A DNA stretch of 64,000 bases, taken from positions 62,001 through 126,000 of the forward strand of contig JBNKWQ010000048.1 of the NCBI GenBank assembly GCA_050299855.1, given 5' to 3'. The stretch's first letter is position 1, and the number at the start of each line of letters is the position of its first letter. The notes under the pieces were generated by a model. That model saw nothing but the letters and a program-made list of their open reading frames with translations, did not search any database and was not told the DNA's origin. A program made the position numbers and the translations under genes. Shown here in pieces: positions 26,040 to 34,320 of the stretch. This DNA comes from Hahella sp050299855. Its GTDB lineage: Bacteria > Pseudomonadota > Gammaproteobacteria > Pseudomonadales > Oleiphilaceae.

Positions 26040-27992
26040 TCAATTAGACTTCGTCATTAACTTAGACAAGGGAATTCTCAACGATCTAGACGCTGGCCTT
26101 TGAGACCGCCCCAACCTTCCCATAAAGACAGATTTTTTTACAGTATCCTCCCCCACTAACTCCTTAAGCATTAAATCTATCTTAACTGCATTATCAATAG
26201 TTTCCTGGCTTTCCGTGAACTTAACTCCACGCCTAATATATTCAGAGAAAATCACGGGAGTTTGTTCTGGCTGGAAACCCAGATTCAAGAGATCCGACGT
26301 CAACCAGAAGCGCTGAACTGCTCTGCCTGCACGAATGTAATCCTGAATACTTCGAGGCTCCGCTTCAGCAACAATTATAAAGTGTGCACAAGACTTAAGG
26401 GCAGGAATGTAATCAAGCACAATCCTAGGCATAATTGTCCCCCCGAGATACTTCGCCATAAAGTTAAAGCGAGACCAACTTTGCAGAGACCATTTCATTA
26501 ACTTTAAGGTTAATGGGTCCAATCCTAGAGACTTGTCTGGAATCTTATCCTCACTGGTTGCTTTCCCCCAATCCAAAATCTTGCTATGCACTTCAAATCC
26601 CTCTTTCATTGAGAGACGAGTATAGGCATTGCCATACATTAATTTTGCTGCCTTGGATCTCTCCTGCTTAGACTCCAACCAAACGACTTTAAAACCTTCT
26701 GGCAATGAATCTTCTAAACACTTTTTTTCACTCAAATTGAGTAAGTCAGTTCCCATAGGCCTTCTTTGAACGGTTCTCGTCCATATGTTGGCATACAACG
26801 GGTCGCCGACTCTTTCTACCGGAGATAATTTGACCCTAAAGATAGGCTTGATATCCGAAAAGTCACTGCACTCACTCACATTCAACTCATAACCTAACTC
26901 TCTGCCAGCAATGAACATGTTCTCAAACATGCAGCCAATCGCTAACTGACTGGCGCGTCCCTCCAGGTCGTATACCACCCAGTCTCGCGTGTCATGTCCT
27001 TCAATCCTAAACTCATTATTCGATAACACTTCAAACCTCCACGGCTGAGTGTTATCGCCACTAGGGGCCCAACGACCTGCCTCTATAATTCGCTCTATAT
27101 CTGTTTTTGGACTCTGGACCACAATCTTAACGTCATTTAGGACTGTATTTTGGGCGACTTTTAATGCAATTAATTGCAACGGATTTTTGTTACCGCCAGG
27201 CCTCCAGGTGATTTTCATTTTATTCTTATAGCCGTCGTAGTGAATACCTTTAGGCACAACGATAAGGTCCCCTCTATTCAGCAAAATTTTAAGCGCATAG
27301 CTACCTGCAACACTGGCACACATCTTCACTCCCATCGGTGTCGAAGGCCCTTTCTTCGCCTCAAAGTCTGCTTTCGTTCTGTCTACCAAATAACTTGCGT
27401 GAAGAAATGCAGGTGCCAGGCCAACCAGAAACTTTAATAGTTGATCTGTTTCACTATCCTGCTCGTTAAACTGAAAATATTCGCGAAAGCCCATACCGCC
27501 GGGTTTAAAGCATAAGCATGCCGCCCCCATCCCAAGTGGTGCAGCAGTTACTACCGGTACTGAAAGATCCTCACATTTCTCAAAAAGCAGTTTACGTGCA
27601 TCCAGCGCGAAAAAATCAAGACTGTCCACGTATAAATCAACATCTTGTAAAAACTGATCGACATTTTCCTCCGTGGTACCTTTAGAAAAAACTTTAACAT
27701 CAGCATTGGGATTAATATCCAAAACCATCGCTTTCATTACCTCTACCTTCTCCTTATCCAGGGTAGATATGAAAGCTCCGGCCTGACGATTAAAGTTATG
27801 GATCTCAAAGACATCAAAGTCCGAAATATTAAAATTCTGTACACCTAACCGTGCCAACGTAAGCAAGTGCTCTCCCCCAACCCCACCTGCACCGGCAATT
27901 GCCACTCTTTTTGATTTCAGTAATTTCTGTTCCTCATCTCGAATCCATCCAATGTTTCGAGAAAATGCCTTGTCATAATCAAACATAGACAC
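26040..27992 (-). CDS. ThiF/E1-like and nitroreductase fusion protein (Rv1355c-like)
   Basis: A 650-residue two-domain protein. Residues ~1-270 are an E1-like ThiF domain: AGAGGVGGEHLL (ATP loop, ~33-44), the acidic strand end SDFDVFEIHNFNRQAG, and Asn/Arg contacts. The usual zinc CxxC pairs are not seen. Residues ~300-640 are an FMN nitroreductase-like domain beginning EAGRWAPSGDNTQPW. It resembles the mycobacterial Rv1355c family, whose reaction I do not know. ThiF and nitroreductase folds both occur in peptide-modifying (RiPP) pathways, and the genes upstream are of that sort. The start is GTG with AAAGGG five bases upstream; ATG at 27986 is possible. Confidence 0.85.
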   Translation of the reverse strand: MSMFDYDKAFSRNIGWIRDEEQKLLKSKRVAIAGAGGVGGEHLLTLARLGVQNFNISDFDVFEIHNFNRQAGAFISTLDKEKVEVMKAMVLDINPNADVKVFSKGTTEENVDQFLQDVDLYVDSLDFFALDARKLLFEKCEDLSVPVVTAAPLGMGAACLCFKPGGMGFREYFQFNEQDSETDQLLKFLVGLAPAFLHASYLVDRTKADFEAKKGPSTPMGVKMCASVAGSYALKILLNRGDLIVVPKGIHYDGYKNKMKITWRPGGNKNPLQLIALKVAQNTVLNDVKIVVQSPKTDIERIIEAGRWAPSGDNTQPWRFEVLSNNEFRIEGHDTRDWVVYDLEGRASQLAIGCMFENMFIAGRELGYELNVSECSDFSDIKPIFRVKLSPVERVGDPLYANIWTRTVQRRPMGTDLLNLSEKKCLEDSLPEGFKVVWLESKQERSKAAKLMYGNAYTRLSMKEGFEVHSKILDWGKATSEDKIPDKSLGLDPLTLKLMKWSLQSWSRFNFMAKYLGGTIMPRIVLDYIPALKSCAHFIIVAEAEPRSIQDYIRAGRAVQRFWLTSDLLNLGFQPEQTPVIFSEYIRRGVKFTESQETIDNAVKIDLMLKELVGEDTVKKSVFMGRLGRSQRPASRSLRIPLSKLMTKSN

Positions 27993-28122
27993 GTAAACCC
28001 TTTTCAGTTGAGAAGAAATTTGGAAGATGATACTTAAACTAAAAATAAAATAGATAAAGCTGCCATAATGACAACCTAAAGGCTGCAGATCAGAGGGACT
28101 CCAACGGAGATATCACTAGTGC

Positions 28123-28902
28123 CTAACCGGCTTTTGCCACCAGATCAACCTTTGAAAAAGCTTTAAGCTGATCAACCACGCTGCTTTCGATAGAATCATA
28201 TAGCGCTCGCATGGCAGGATGCATTCCTGCTAAAAGTCTTTCTTCGTTAACGTGATAGGGAGCTCTTTTTCCATGATAGTCAACGACATCGCCGATTTGT
28301 TTAAACCCTATTCCTACCCGTCTTAGGTGCAGAGCCAAGCGTGGCTCCATCATAACGAAAATATGCTCTAGTTGGCGCTCATTAACAAAATGAGCTGCAG
28401 CACTTAGATAAAGTCCAATGGCTATATATGGGAAGGCCTTCTTTTCTTCCGGATCCATGCTGATACGGTCCGTTTCATATATAAATGGCCTACCTTTCTC
28501 ACCCACTCTCCTTCGAAAAGCTGATGGTACAGCTAGACGGGAAACTTCACAGATTGACCCTTTACGGGCATTGCAGGGATTTAGCTCAGGATCAGAAATG
28601 GCATGACTACAGAATTCCTCTATTGGGCAAAGCGCCGCCCCTAAAATAAGAGAGGGATCAACCAATCTTACAGTGCCCGCAAAAGAATCTGTCTTTTTAT
28701 GCTTAATGAGATATAGATGGGAGTATGAGTCACAACCGTCGGTTTCCATCCTATCAGGGAAGTTTGTCGGATCTTCAAAGCCAAGTTCTGCACAATATAC
28801 CTCATATCGAATTCTGTAGGCTTCTTGCTTTAACTCCTCGTTATGGGCAAAAACAACCTCGAAATAGGTATGAAACAGGTCAGCAATATTTTGTTCCAGC
28901 AT
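28123..28902 (-). CDS. PEP-CTERM/exosortase system-associated acyltransferase
   Basis: A 259-residue GNAT-like protein of the exosortase-associated acyltransferase family. LKQEAYRIRYEVYCAELGFE opens the fold, as in autoinducer-synthase-like transferases, then DSFAGTVRLVDP, CEVSRLAVPSAFRRR and IFVMMEPRLALHLRRVG. It probably moves an acyl group from acyl-ACP or acyl-CoA to a polymer or protein target; no substrate can be read from the sequence. AAAGGG precedes the ATG. It is 130 bases from the ThiF-nitroreductase gene and 146 bases from the nucleotidyltransferase gene, all on the minus strand, perhaps one unit. Confidence 0.88.
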   Translation of the reverse strand: MLEQNIADLFHTYFEVVFAHNEELKQEAYRIRYEVYCAELGFEDPTNFPDRMETDGCDSYSHLYLIKHKKTDSFAGTVRLVDPSLILGAALCPIEEFCSHAISDPELNPCNARKGSICEVSRLAVPSAFRRRVGEKGRPFIYETDRISMDPEEKKAFPYIAIGLYLSAAAHFVNERQLEHIFVMMEPRLALHLRRVGIGFKQIGDVVDYHGKRAPYHVNEERLLAGMHPAMRALYDSIESSVVDQLKAFSKVDLVAKAG

Positions 28903-29048
28903 AGACCCTACCCTTTATTTTGTCCTTAATCCTAAAAGTATAGCCAATCAACTCACAATTGCTTTGAGGTATTCGAAAAATTTAATAGATCATCGCAAAA
29001 TCCCATATTGAAAAGCTACACCTAGTGCATTCCTGCATTCATCCGTAA

Positions 29049-30131
29049 TTAGTTTACCGGCTGCACTTTCTCTTCGGACTTTCTTAGGGACTTTTTCAAC
29101 AGGTGCGGGATAAGCAATTTTAACGGCATACGCAACCAATGGCCGCGCAAATACATGATAATATGAGCAAAATTATACTTCCGCCCTATTGAAAGAGCGG
29201 GAGATACCGTAAAAATTACAGTAAAAAGACTTAGCATGATTCCATTAAAAGGTTTAGGCAATGCATAGTCCTTTCTACAATCCTCTAAAACTTTTACAGG
29301 AATTAAAGTATGGAAAATTATCTGACAACTAACCAGGGCATAATACCATAAACGCCCCACCCCCAAATCAGCTGCCCTTTTTGATACTTCGACCCAATCA
29401 CTTTCACCTAGACAATGCTGCCTGATTAACAGATCGATATCCGACAAATCTCGTAGCCCCTTGTCAAACTCCCCCTCCATAAAGAGATGTACGACCGCAT
29501 GCAAAAGTCGATCTTCCATTTTTAGAACTTGGGTTTGCAGTGCGTCTCGACTTTTAATGAGCTTGGATGAATCTATCCTAATTCGACATGTTAACGGCAG
29601 GAGATTGTGATGAACATCAAGGGTAGTACCTCGACCGCGATGATAAAGCGGAGGAATTTCATGCATCCATCGCCGATAATACTCCTGGTCATATGGATCC
29701 ATTTGACTGGACTTCCAGCCATGAAGCTTCAAGATATACTCAGCAGCTTCAATTTCCTGTTTGGGAACAAAGATATCAACATCAGAATAAACCCTGCCAA
29801 AGCTGACACGATCACCCGCCAATTCGTATGCAGCACCTTTTAGAAATACCGGAGTAATCCCTCCTTGCTTGAGAGCAAAGTTAATTTTTTCGATTTCGAT
29901 ATTTACATCTCTAGCATGGGCGACACTCATTCTATAGGCTGATTCAAAGTGCCATTGAATCGTAGCTGGAACCGATTCGATGACCCCACTTTCCTTAAAA
30001 AAATAGCACAATCGAGCCAATAGATTCGTATGGTACCCTTGCGATAATAATTCGCTCCAATCATTGTCAGAAAAATGTATTACGACCTTTGGATCTGCCA
30101 ACACTGCAATAATCGCCGAAAGAGATTTCAT
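29049..30131 (-). CDS. Nucleotidyltransferase family protein (HPr-rel-A/lasso-type cluster member)
   Basis: A 360-residue protein of the NTP_transf_5-type family. FLKGAAYEL (Lys98-Gly99) and RVYSDVDIFV (Asp117, Asp119) form the nucleotidyltransferase metal site. Homologues act as tailoring enzymes in some lasso-peptide clusters and also accompany HprK-related kinases. Its ATG overlaps the stop of the kinase gene (ATGA), so the two are co-translated, with the PqqD gene coupled before them. The C-terminal ~80 residues have hydrophobic stretches (GIMLSLFTVIFTV). The target, a nucleotide- or sugar-modified peptide, protein or polymer, is unknown. Confidence 0.82.
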   Translation of the reverse strand: MKSLSAIIAVLADPKVVIHFSDNDWSELLSQGYHTNLLARLCYFFKESGVIESVPATIQWHFESAYRMSVAHARDVNIEIEKINFALKQGGITPVFLKGAAYELAGDRVSFGRVYSDVDIFVPKQEIEAAEYILKLHGWKSSQMDPYDQEYYRRWMHEIPPLYHRGRGTTLDVHHNLLPLTCRIRIDSSKLIKSRDALQTQVLKMEDRLLHAVVHLFMEGEFDKGLRDLSDIDLLIRQHCLGESDWVEVSKRAADLGVGRLWYYALVSCQIIFHTLIPVKVLEDCRKDYALPKPFNGIMLSLFTVIFTVSPALSIGRKYNFAHIIMYLRGHWLRMPLKLLIPHLLKKSLRKSEEKVQPVN

Positions 30132-31042
30132 GGCTTTATCAAGCCTTCCATTACATTTAAAGCCTCCGTCAAATCTCCGTTATAGATAAATTCATAGGCT
30201 TTTGCACTGTCCATATGACGCCCAAGAGCTTTAAACCCATCTTCTGCAAGGATTGGGTAGTTAAAAGAGTGATTTGCCAACTCCAGAAAAGCGCGCCCAC
30301 TATCAACAGGTTCGAGTATGCAACCATCGGCCTTTGAGAGATATTTTGGAAAGACAACAGCTCCTGGCTGGGCTAACTCGTTAAGATGATCTGATGCTGA
30401 CTGAGGGGCTCTTAGTAGACAAACTGAACCTTTCACCGTATCGCTGACTACAGGAGAATATGCACCCCCAGGATATAGTGCTTTTATAACCTCAATTGAC
30501 TTGTTCTTTAGGCTCAGCGGTCTCGGATTGGGAATGAGCCTTCCATCTACCAGGTTAATTAAAGTCAACTCGTCAGATAAGAGCCTAAAACCACCTGAAG
30601 TAACCATAGCAGCACAAAGAGTGCTCTTTCCAGAACCTGGCTGCCCAGGTAGAACGATTGCTTTGCCATATTTTTCAACCACAGCAGCATGAATAATCAG
30701 GGCAGCATGGTAATGATTGCTGACACACCAATTCATCCCCCACTCGAGTAATGGCAAATATTGCGAAGCTGGAAGGGGAGTAAATGGAGAGTGTCCGTTA
30801 AATACAAATGAAACATTAGGACGCAGGAATCGACGAAGCCCCCCAGAAAGTCGAAGCTCTATATCAAAATCGATCAGCCGACCATCAGCAACCTGAGCAT
30901 TTCCATAAAGTCGAAGAAGATCAAGTGCCAGACTTTTGATCCGGGATTTTATGCGTGTAGCAAAACGACCAACCTGAAAAATAAGACCTTCATTACCTAG
31001 ACGTCGCTGAACTTCTGCTTGATCTATTTCAGAGAGTCTCAT
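30128..31042 (-). CDS. HprK-related kinase A
   Basis: A 304-residue protein related to the catalytic half of HPr kinase. Walker A is GQPGSGKS (133-140), then LLSDELTLI and RPLSLKNKS follow as in the HprK fold. There is no phosphotransferase-system gene nearby, so HPr itself is an unlikely target. HprK-like kinases phosphorylate the C-terminal Ser of some lasso peptides, and this family is known with a PqqD-like protein as the 'HPr-rel-A' set; the natural function of that set is unknown to me. It is coupled by 4-base overlaps to the PqqD gene before and the nucleotidyltransferase gene after. Confidence 0.88.
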   Translation of the reverse strand: MRLSEIDQAEVQRRLGNEGLIFQVGRFATRIKSRIKSLALDLLRLYGNAQVADGRLIDFDIELRLSGGLRRFLRPNVSFVFNGHSPFTPLPASQYLPLLEWGMNWCVSNHYHAALIIHAAVVEKYGKAIVLPGQPGSGKSTLCAAMVTSGGFRLLSDELTLINLVDGRLIPNPRPLSLKNKSIEVIKALYPGGAYSPVVSDTVKGSVCLLRAPQSASDHLNELAQPGAVVFPKYLSKADGCILEPVDSGRAFLELANHSFNYPILAEDGFKALGRHMDSAKAYEFIYNGDLTEALNVMEGLIKP

Positions 31043-31314
31043 GAAGCTATCTTAATCAGTTCCGCCCTTTCCATTATGCTGACGATATTTTTTACACTCC
31101 CATCTTCGGAGTTAGATTGAAAATCATCATCCAGAGACTGCAAGCTAACACTGTCAGGATAGGCCTTATCAAATACGTTTAGCAGTTTTTTTGCAAGTAT
31201 CGGTAGTAACAAAGTTTTTTTACTAACGGAAACATACACAACCAGTGATTTACAGGCCGTGTATGTCTCGTATTTGGGAGATACTAAAGAATAGTATGTG
31301 TTCGACTCGCTCAC
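31039..31314 (-). CDS. PqqD-like peptide chaperone of the HPr-rel-A system
   Basis: A 91-residue protein of the PqqD fold, the winged helix that acts as RiPP recognition element and holds a leader peptide: YYSLVSPKYETYTA, then LPILAKKLLNVFDKAYP and a final helix VKNIVSIMERAELI. The start is GTG. It overlaps the kinase gene by four bases and follows the Tat-signal protein gene by 26 bases, so a product of this operon, possibly that protein, is its likely client. The client is inference. Confidence 0.8.
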   Translation of the reverse strand: MSESNTYYSLVSPKYETYTACKSLVVYVSVSKKTLLLPILAKKLLNVFDKAYPDSVSLQSLDDDFQSNSEDGSVKNIVSIMERAELIKIAS

Positions 31315-31340
31315 AACAGTTAGGCTTGCCCTAGGGGCAA

Positions 31341-32090
31341 TTAGGCAGGCCCATTAGCTAAGTTCATGAAATAGTCCACATACTCGTAGTAAGCCAGAGC
31401 ATCAGACTTAGCCACGATAAACCCACCACGCTCGTACTGGAATGTGACACCCGCAGGTTGGCTGGTGTGAAAACTTAATTCGTATAGCAAGAACAAAGCT
31501 ACAGCATCATCAGGCGATATATAGCTCACCATCCAAGGCTCAGGACTACTACCACCCCCGCCATTGGCCAAAAAGCTGGCGTTCAGGTATACAGCTGGAG
31601 CATGCATAATAATGTCTTTTAACTGGTAGTTACCATAAACACTACCTTCTAGACACTGCTGAAAAGTTTGTCCGAACTGGCTCACGTAATCAAATGCGCC
31701 GGCCTCTGGAACACCATTAACCAGCTTTCTAATCAGACCAACCTGCAGATTGCCGGTCTTAAACTTTGAATTAAATGGGTCAGTTCTCCAAACGCCAGCT
31801 TCTGTCCAAGCAGTATTTCTAATTGCGCCGTGATTTATTTTCCAGTTTCCAGGACTCCATCCGTCGCAAAGATTTTCATCATAGCTACTTAGGGAAGTTC
31901 CTACGCGTGCAGACATAAAACCGGAAATTGAGCAGCTAGCTGCAAGTGCCGGCCGATTAGCCAACATCAATAAGCCAGGGGTTAATAACCCAGCTTTCCT
32001 TATAAGATCCCTACGATTTGAATTTTGAGCCTTAAGTGGTTGGGATACTTCAGACTCGTCAAAAGAATTCTTACTGTCCATATTCTTCAT
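31341..32090 (-). CDS. Tat-signal exported protein with SPGxWK motif, first gene of the HPr-rel-A operon
   Basis: A 249-residue protein. It has an unusually long, polar N-terminus of 25 residues, then the twin-arginine signal NRRDLIRK (Arg26-Arg27), a hydrophobic stretch and a cleavage site near RPALAA. The mature part has four Cys (two near residues 53 and 75) and the motif GWSPGNWK (77-84), which recalls the SPGYWKNH element of secreted bacterial proteins. The later SFLANGGG and ISPDDAVALFLLYEL segments fit the same sort of domain. No PEP-CTERM tail is present. The frame opens at TTG 32135; the ATG at 32090 (or 32081) is more natural. A sigma-54 promoter lies upstream. No function is known. 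Confidence 0.75.
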   Translation of the reverse strand: MKNMDSKNSFDESEVSQPLKAQNSNRRDLIRKAGLLTPGLLMLANRPALAASCSISGFMSARVGTSLSSYDENLCDGWSPGNWKINHGAIRNTAWTEAGVWRTDPFNSKFKTGNLQVGLIRKLVNGVPEAGAFDYVSQFGQTFQQCLEGSVYGNYQLKDIIMHAPAVYLNASFLANGGGGSSPEPWMVSYISPDDAVALFLLYELSFHTSQPAGVTFQYERGGFIVAKSDALAYYEYVDYFMNLANGPA

Positions 32091-32162
32091 CTTTTCGCCA
32101 AACTCGTGATTGTCAGCTTTCTTTACAAGCAGCAATAAAAAACCCTGTATTCACATATGATA

Positions 32163-32178
32163 AGCAATTAACAGGCCA
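32163..32178 (-). promoter_or_regulatory. Sigma-54 (-24/-12) promoter of the Tat/PqqD/kinase operon
   Basis: On the minus strand TGGCCTGTTAATTGCT has GG (32177-32176) and GC (32165-32164) exactly ten bases apart, with TGGC and TTGCT elements like those of the PEP-CTERM gene promoter. Transcription would start near 32152, giving a leader of about 60 bases before the ATG at 32090. This puts the operon under RpoN and plausibly PrsR (inference). Confidence 0.65.
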
Positions 32179-32492
32179 CATATGCTCAATACACTCTAAA
32201 TTGTCACAGGGCCAAGTGGGACATGCTAGCTTGCAAAGATGACAAAAACCAGACGGCTATCGCTCATAATCTACTATTTAACGTTTATTCACCTAGCCTG
32301 TTTGCCGAACAGTTGATCGGGTCTTTAAAGGGGCTGCTGTGCCCCATAAAGCCCCCCCTTGAGCGTCGGTAAACAAGAGTCGAGGTAATCGAGACACAGA
32401 ACCACCAAAACCACTATACTACGGCCGAATTATATCCGTTATAAAGCTTATAAAATCATCTTCCTGGAACTAAGGATAGGAACCCCCGCAAT
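32179..32492. other. Divergent regulatory region with hairpins and a possible small reading frame
   Basis: This region lies between the minus-strand sigma-54 promoter and the asparagine-synthase-like gene. A stem GGGGC (32330-32334)/GCCCC (32341-32345) competes with a second C-run (32352-32357), so two alternative structures can form. A 54-codon plus-strand frame (32223-32387, ATG to TAA) ends 105 bases before the next gene. It encodes VYSPSLFAEQLIGSLKG near its middle, but its ribosome binding site is poor and it may be chance. No other gene is seen. Confidence 0.35.
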
Positions 32493-34277
32493 ATGCAACA
32501 AGTTAATGGCTACCTGGGAAAACATCAGTCCTCCACCCCTTTTAACACTGAGCTCGCATTAGCAAATAGTTTCAAGTTTGGGCTTAACCTATCTGGAAAC
32601 TGCCTGATTGCGGAAAATGAAAAGGGATTAATTGTCTCAACTGATGCCTCAATCCAATTTGATCAAAGTTCCGGTAAACAAGCTTTAGATAGAATTCTGG
32701 AAGATTTCTGTAGTAACCCGACTCGTCTTGCCTCCGTATGCAGACAGATAAAGGGACATTTCAGTCTGGTTGTGCTGGATAAGTTACAGCAAACACTTAC
32801 CTTAGCAGTAGACCGGCTTGGAACTCAGCCAATCTATTTCTGCCAAGCTGGAGAAGAACTCTATTTTTCCAGCTCCCTAAAAGATCTGAAGAATAGATCA
32901 CCTTTAGATTTTGAAATCAGCCCCCAGTCTATTTATCAATACATTTATTTCCACTGCATCCCTGCACCAAATACAATTTACAGTCAGGCTCAAAAGCTTA
33001 AGTCAGCTGAAATGCTTTCGTTTTCAACCAGCCTGAAGCTGGTTACCTACTATATCCCCAGCTTCCATTTCTCCGATCAAAACTCTTCAGCCTTACAGCA
33101 AAAGTTGATTAAATCCTTGGATGCAGCTGTTCACAAATGCGTCAAACTAACAAGCTCAGAAAAAACAGGGGCATTTTTGAGCGGCGGTTTGGACAGCTCA
33201 ACAGTTGCGGGATTTCTAGCCAAGTATTCAGCCACAGGTAAGGCAAAGACATTCACCATCGGTTTTAATGCTGAGGGCTATGACGAATCGGAGTTTGCTA
33301 AGGTTACGGCAGACCATTTTAATACCGACCACCATGTCTATTACGTTACGCCAGATAACGTCAAAGAAGCGCTATCTGAAATTTCCTCCTATTATGACGA
33401 ACCATTTGGTAATAGCTCCGCTTTACCCGCTTATTACTGCGCAAAATTTGCAAAAGACAATGGCGTAGAAACACTATTAGCGGGTGATGGAGGTGACGAG
33501 CTATTTGCCGGAAACGAACGCTATGCAAAACAAAAAGTATTCGAGCTCTACTATAAAATCCCCTCTCCCGTCAGAAAGTTTTTTCTGGAACTGCCTTTGG
33601 GCCTAATTCCTGAAGAGTCTTCCATCCCTTTACTTAGCAAGGCTGCAAGTTATGTAAGGCAAGCTAAAATACGCCTACCCGAGCGTCTTCAAACCTATAA
33701 TTTTTTACATAGGTTTGACCCAAATGACGTATTTACAGCAGGCTTTATAGACCAGGTTAACAGGGATCTTCCGATTCAGTTAATGCGTGAGCGATATTCA
33801 GAGCCGGTAGAGGCTGACACTTTATCTCGTATGCTCTACCTCGACTGGAAGTTCACCCTGGCGGACAACGATCTCGTCAAGGTAAGCAACATGTGCCACT
33901 TGGCAGGTGTCGACGTCAGATATCCTATGTTGGATGATGATTTGCTGGAGCTTGCCACTATTATTCCAAGCGACTTAAAACTCCCGGGCCATGATTTGCG
34001 TAAATTCTATAAAGATGCCTGTCGAGGCTTCCTGGCTGATGCAACACTTAATAAAAGTAAGAAAGGTTTTGGCCTACCTTTTGGTGTATGGATTAGAGAG
34101 CATAACCATCTAAAGGACATGGCCTATACAAACGTCAGAGCGTTAAAAGATACAGGATTCTTTAAAGAAGAGTTCCTGGAGCATGCTATCCACATGCATA
34201 GCTCTGATCACCCAGGGTATTATGGAGAGTTGATCTGGATACTAATGATGCTAAATCTTTGGCTTAAATCGCATTAA
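32493..34277 (+). CDS. Asparagine-synthase-like protein lacking the N-terminal Cys
   Basis: A 594-residue protein. The C-terminal two-thirds is a complete asparagine-synthase ATP-pyrophosphatase domain: GAFLSGGLDSSTVAG is the P-loop, with FTIGFNAEGYDESEFA and LAGDGGDELFAG. The N-terminal glutaminase-like domain (AVDRLGTQPIYFC, YFSSSLKDL) has no nucleophile: the protein starts MQQVN, so Cys2 is missing. It therefore cannot use glutamine in the usual way. It may use ammonia or, like lasso-peptide cyclases (McjC type), an internal amine. It is divergent from the PqqD/HprK-related operon. A separate XrtA amidotransferase with Cys2 exists at 54-56 kb. Confidence 0.85.
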   Translation: MQQVNGYLGKHQSSTPFNTELALANSFKFGLNLSGNCLIAENEKGLIVSTDASIQFDQSSGKQALDRILEDFCSNPTRLASVCRQIKGHFSLVVLDKLQQTLTLAVDRLGTQPIYFCQAGEELYFSSSLKDLKNRSPLDFEISPQSIYQYIYFHCIPAPNTIYSQAQKLKSAEMLSFSTSLKLVTYYIPSFHFSDQNSSALQQKLIKSLDAAVHKCVKLTSSEKTGAFLSGGLDSSTVAGFLAKYSATGKAKTFTIGFNAEGYDESEFAKVTADHFNTDHHVYYVTPDNVKEALSEISSYYDEPFGNSSALPAYYCAKFAKDNGVETLLAGDGGDELFAGNERYAKQKVFELYYKIPSPVRKFFLELPLGLIPEESSIPLLSKAASYVRQAKIRLPERLQTYNFLHRFDPNDVFTAGFIDQVNRDLPIQLMRERYSEPVEADTLSRMLYLDWKFTLADNDLVKVSNMCHLAGVDVRYPMLDDDLLELATIIPSDLKLPGHDLRKFYKDACRGFLADATLNKSKKGFGLPFGVWIREHNHLKDMAYTNVRALKDTGFFKEEFLEHAIHMHSSDHPGYYGELIWILMMLNLWLKSH

Positions 34278-34320
34278 ACCACAAAAATTTTTTTACATCA
34301 CAACTAAAGAGTAATCAATC

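Noticed and set aside
31341..32090. Tat protein as a second PEP-CTERM substrate
   Set aside because: The C-terminus ends FMNLANGPA, without PEP motif, membrane helix or basic tail.
32209..32238. TGGGACATGCTAGCTTGC as a plus-strand sigma-54 promoter for the AsnB-like gene
   Set aside because: The distance between GG and GC is 12-13 bases instead of ten, so it does not fit RpoN spacing.
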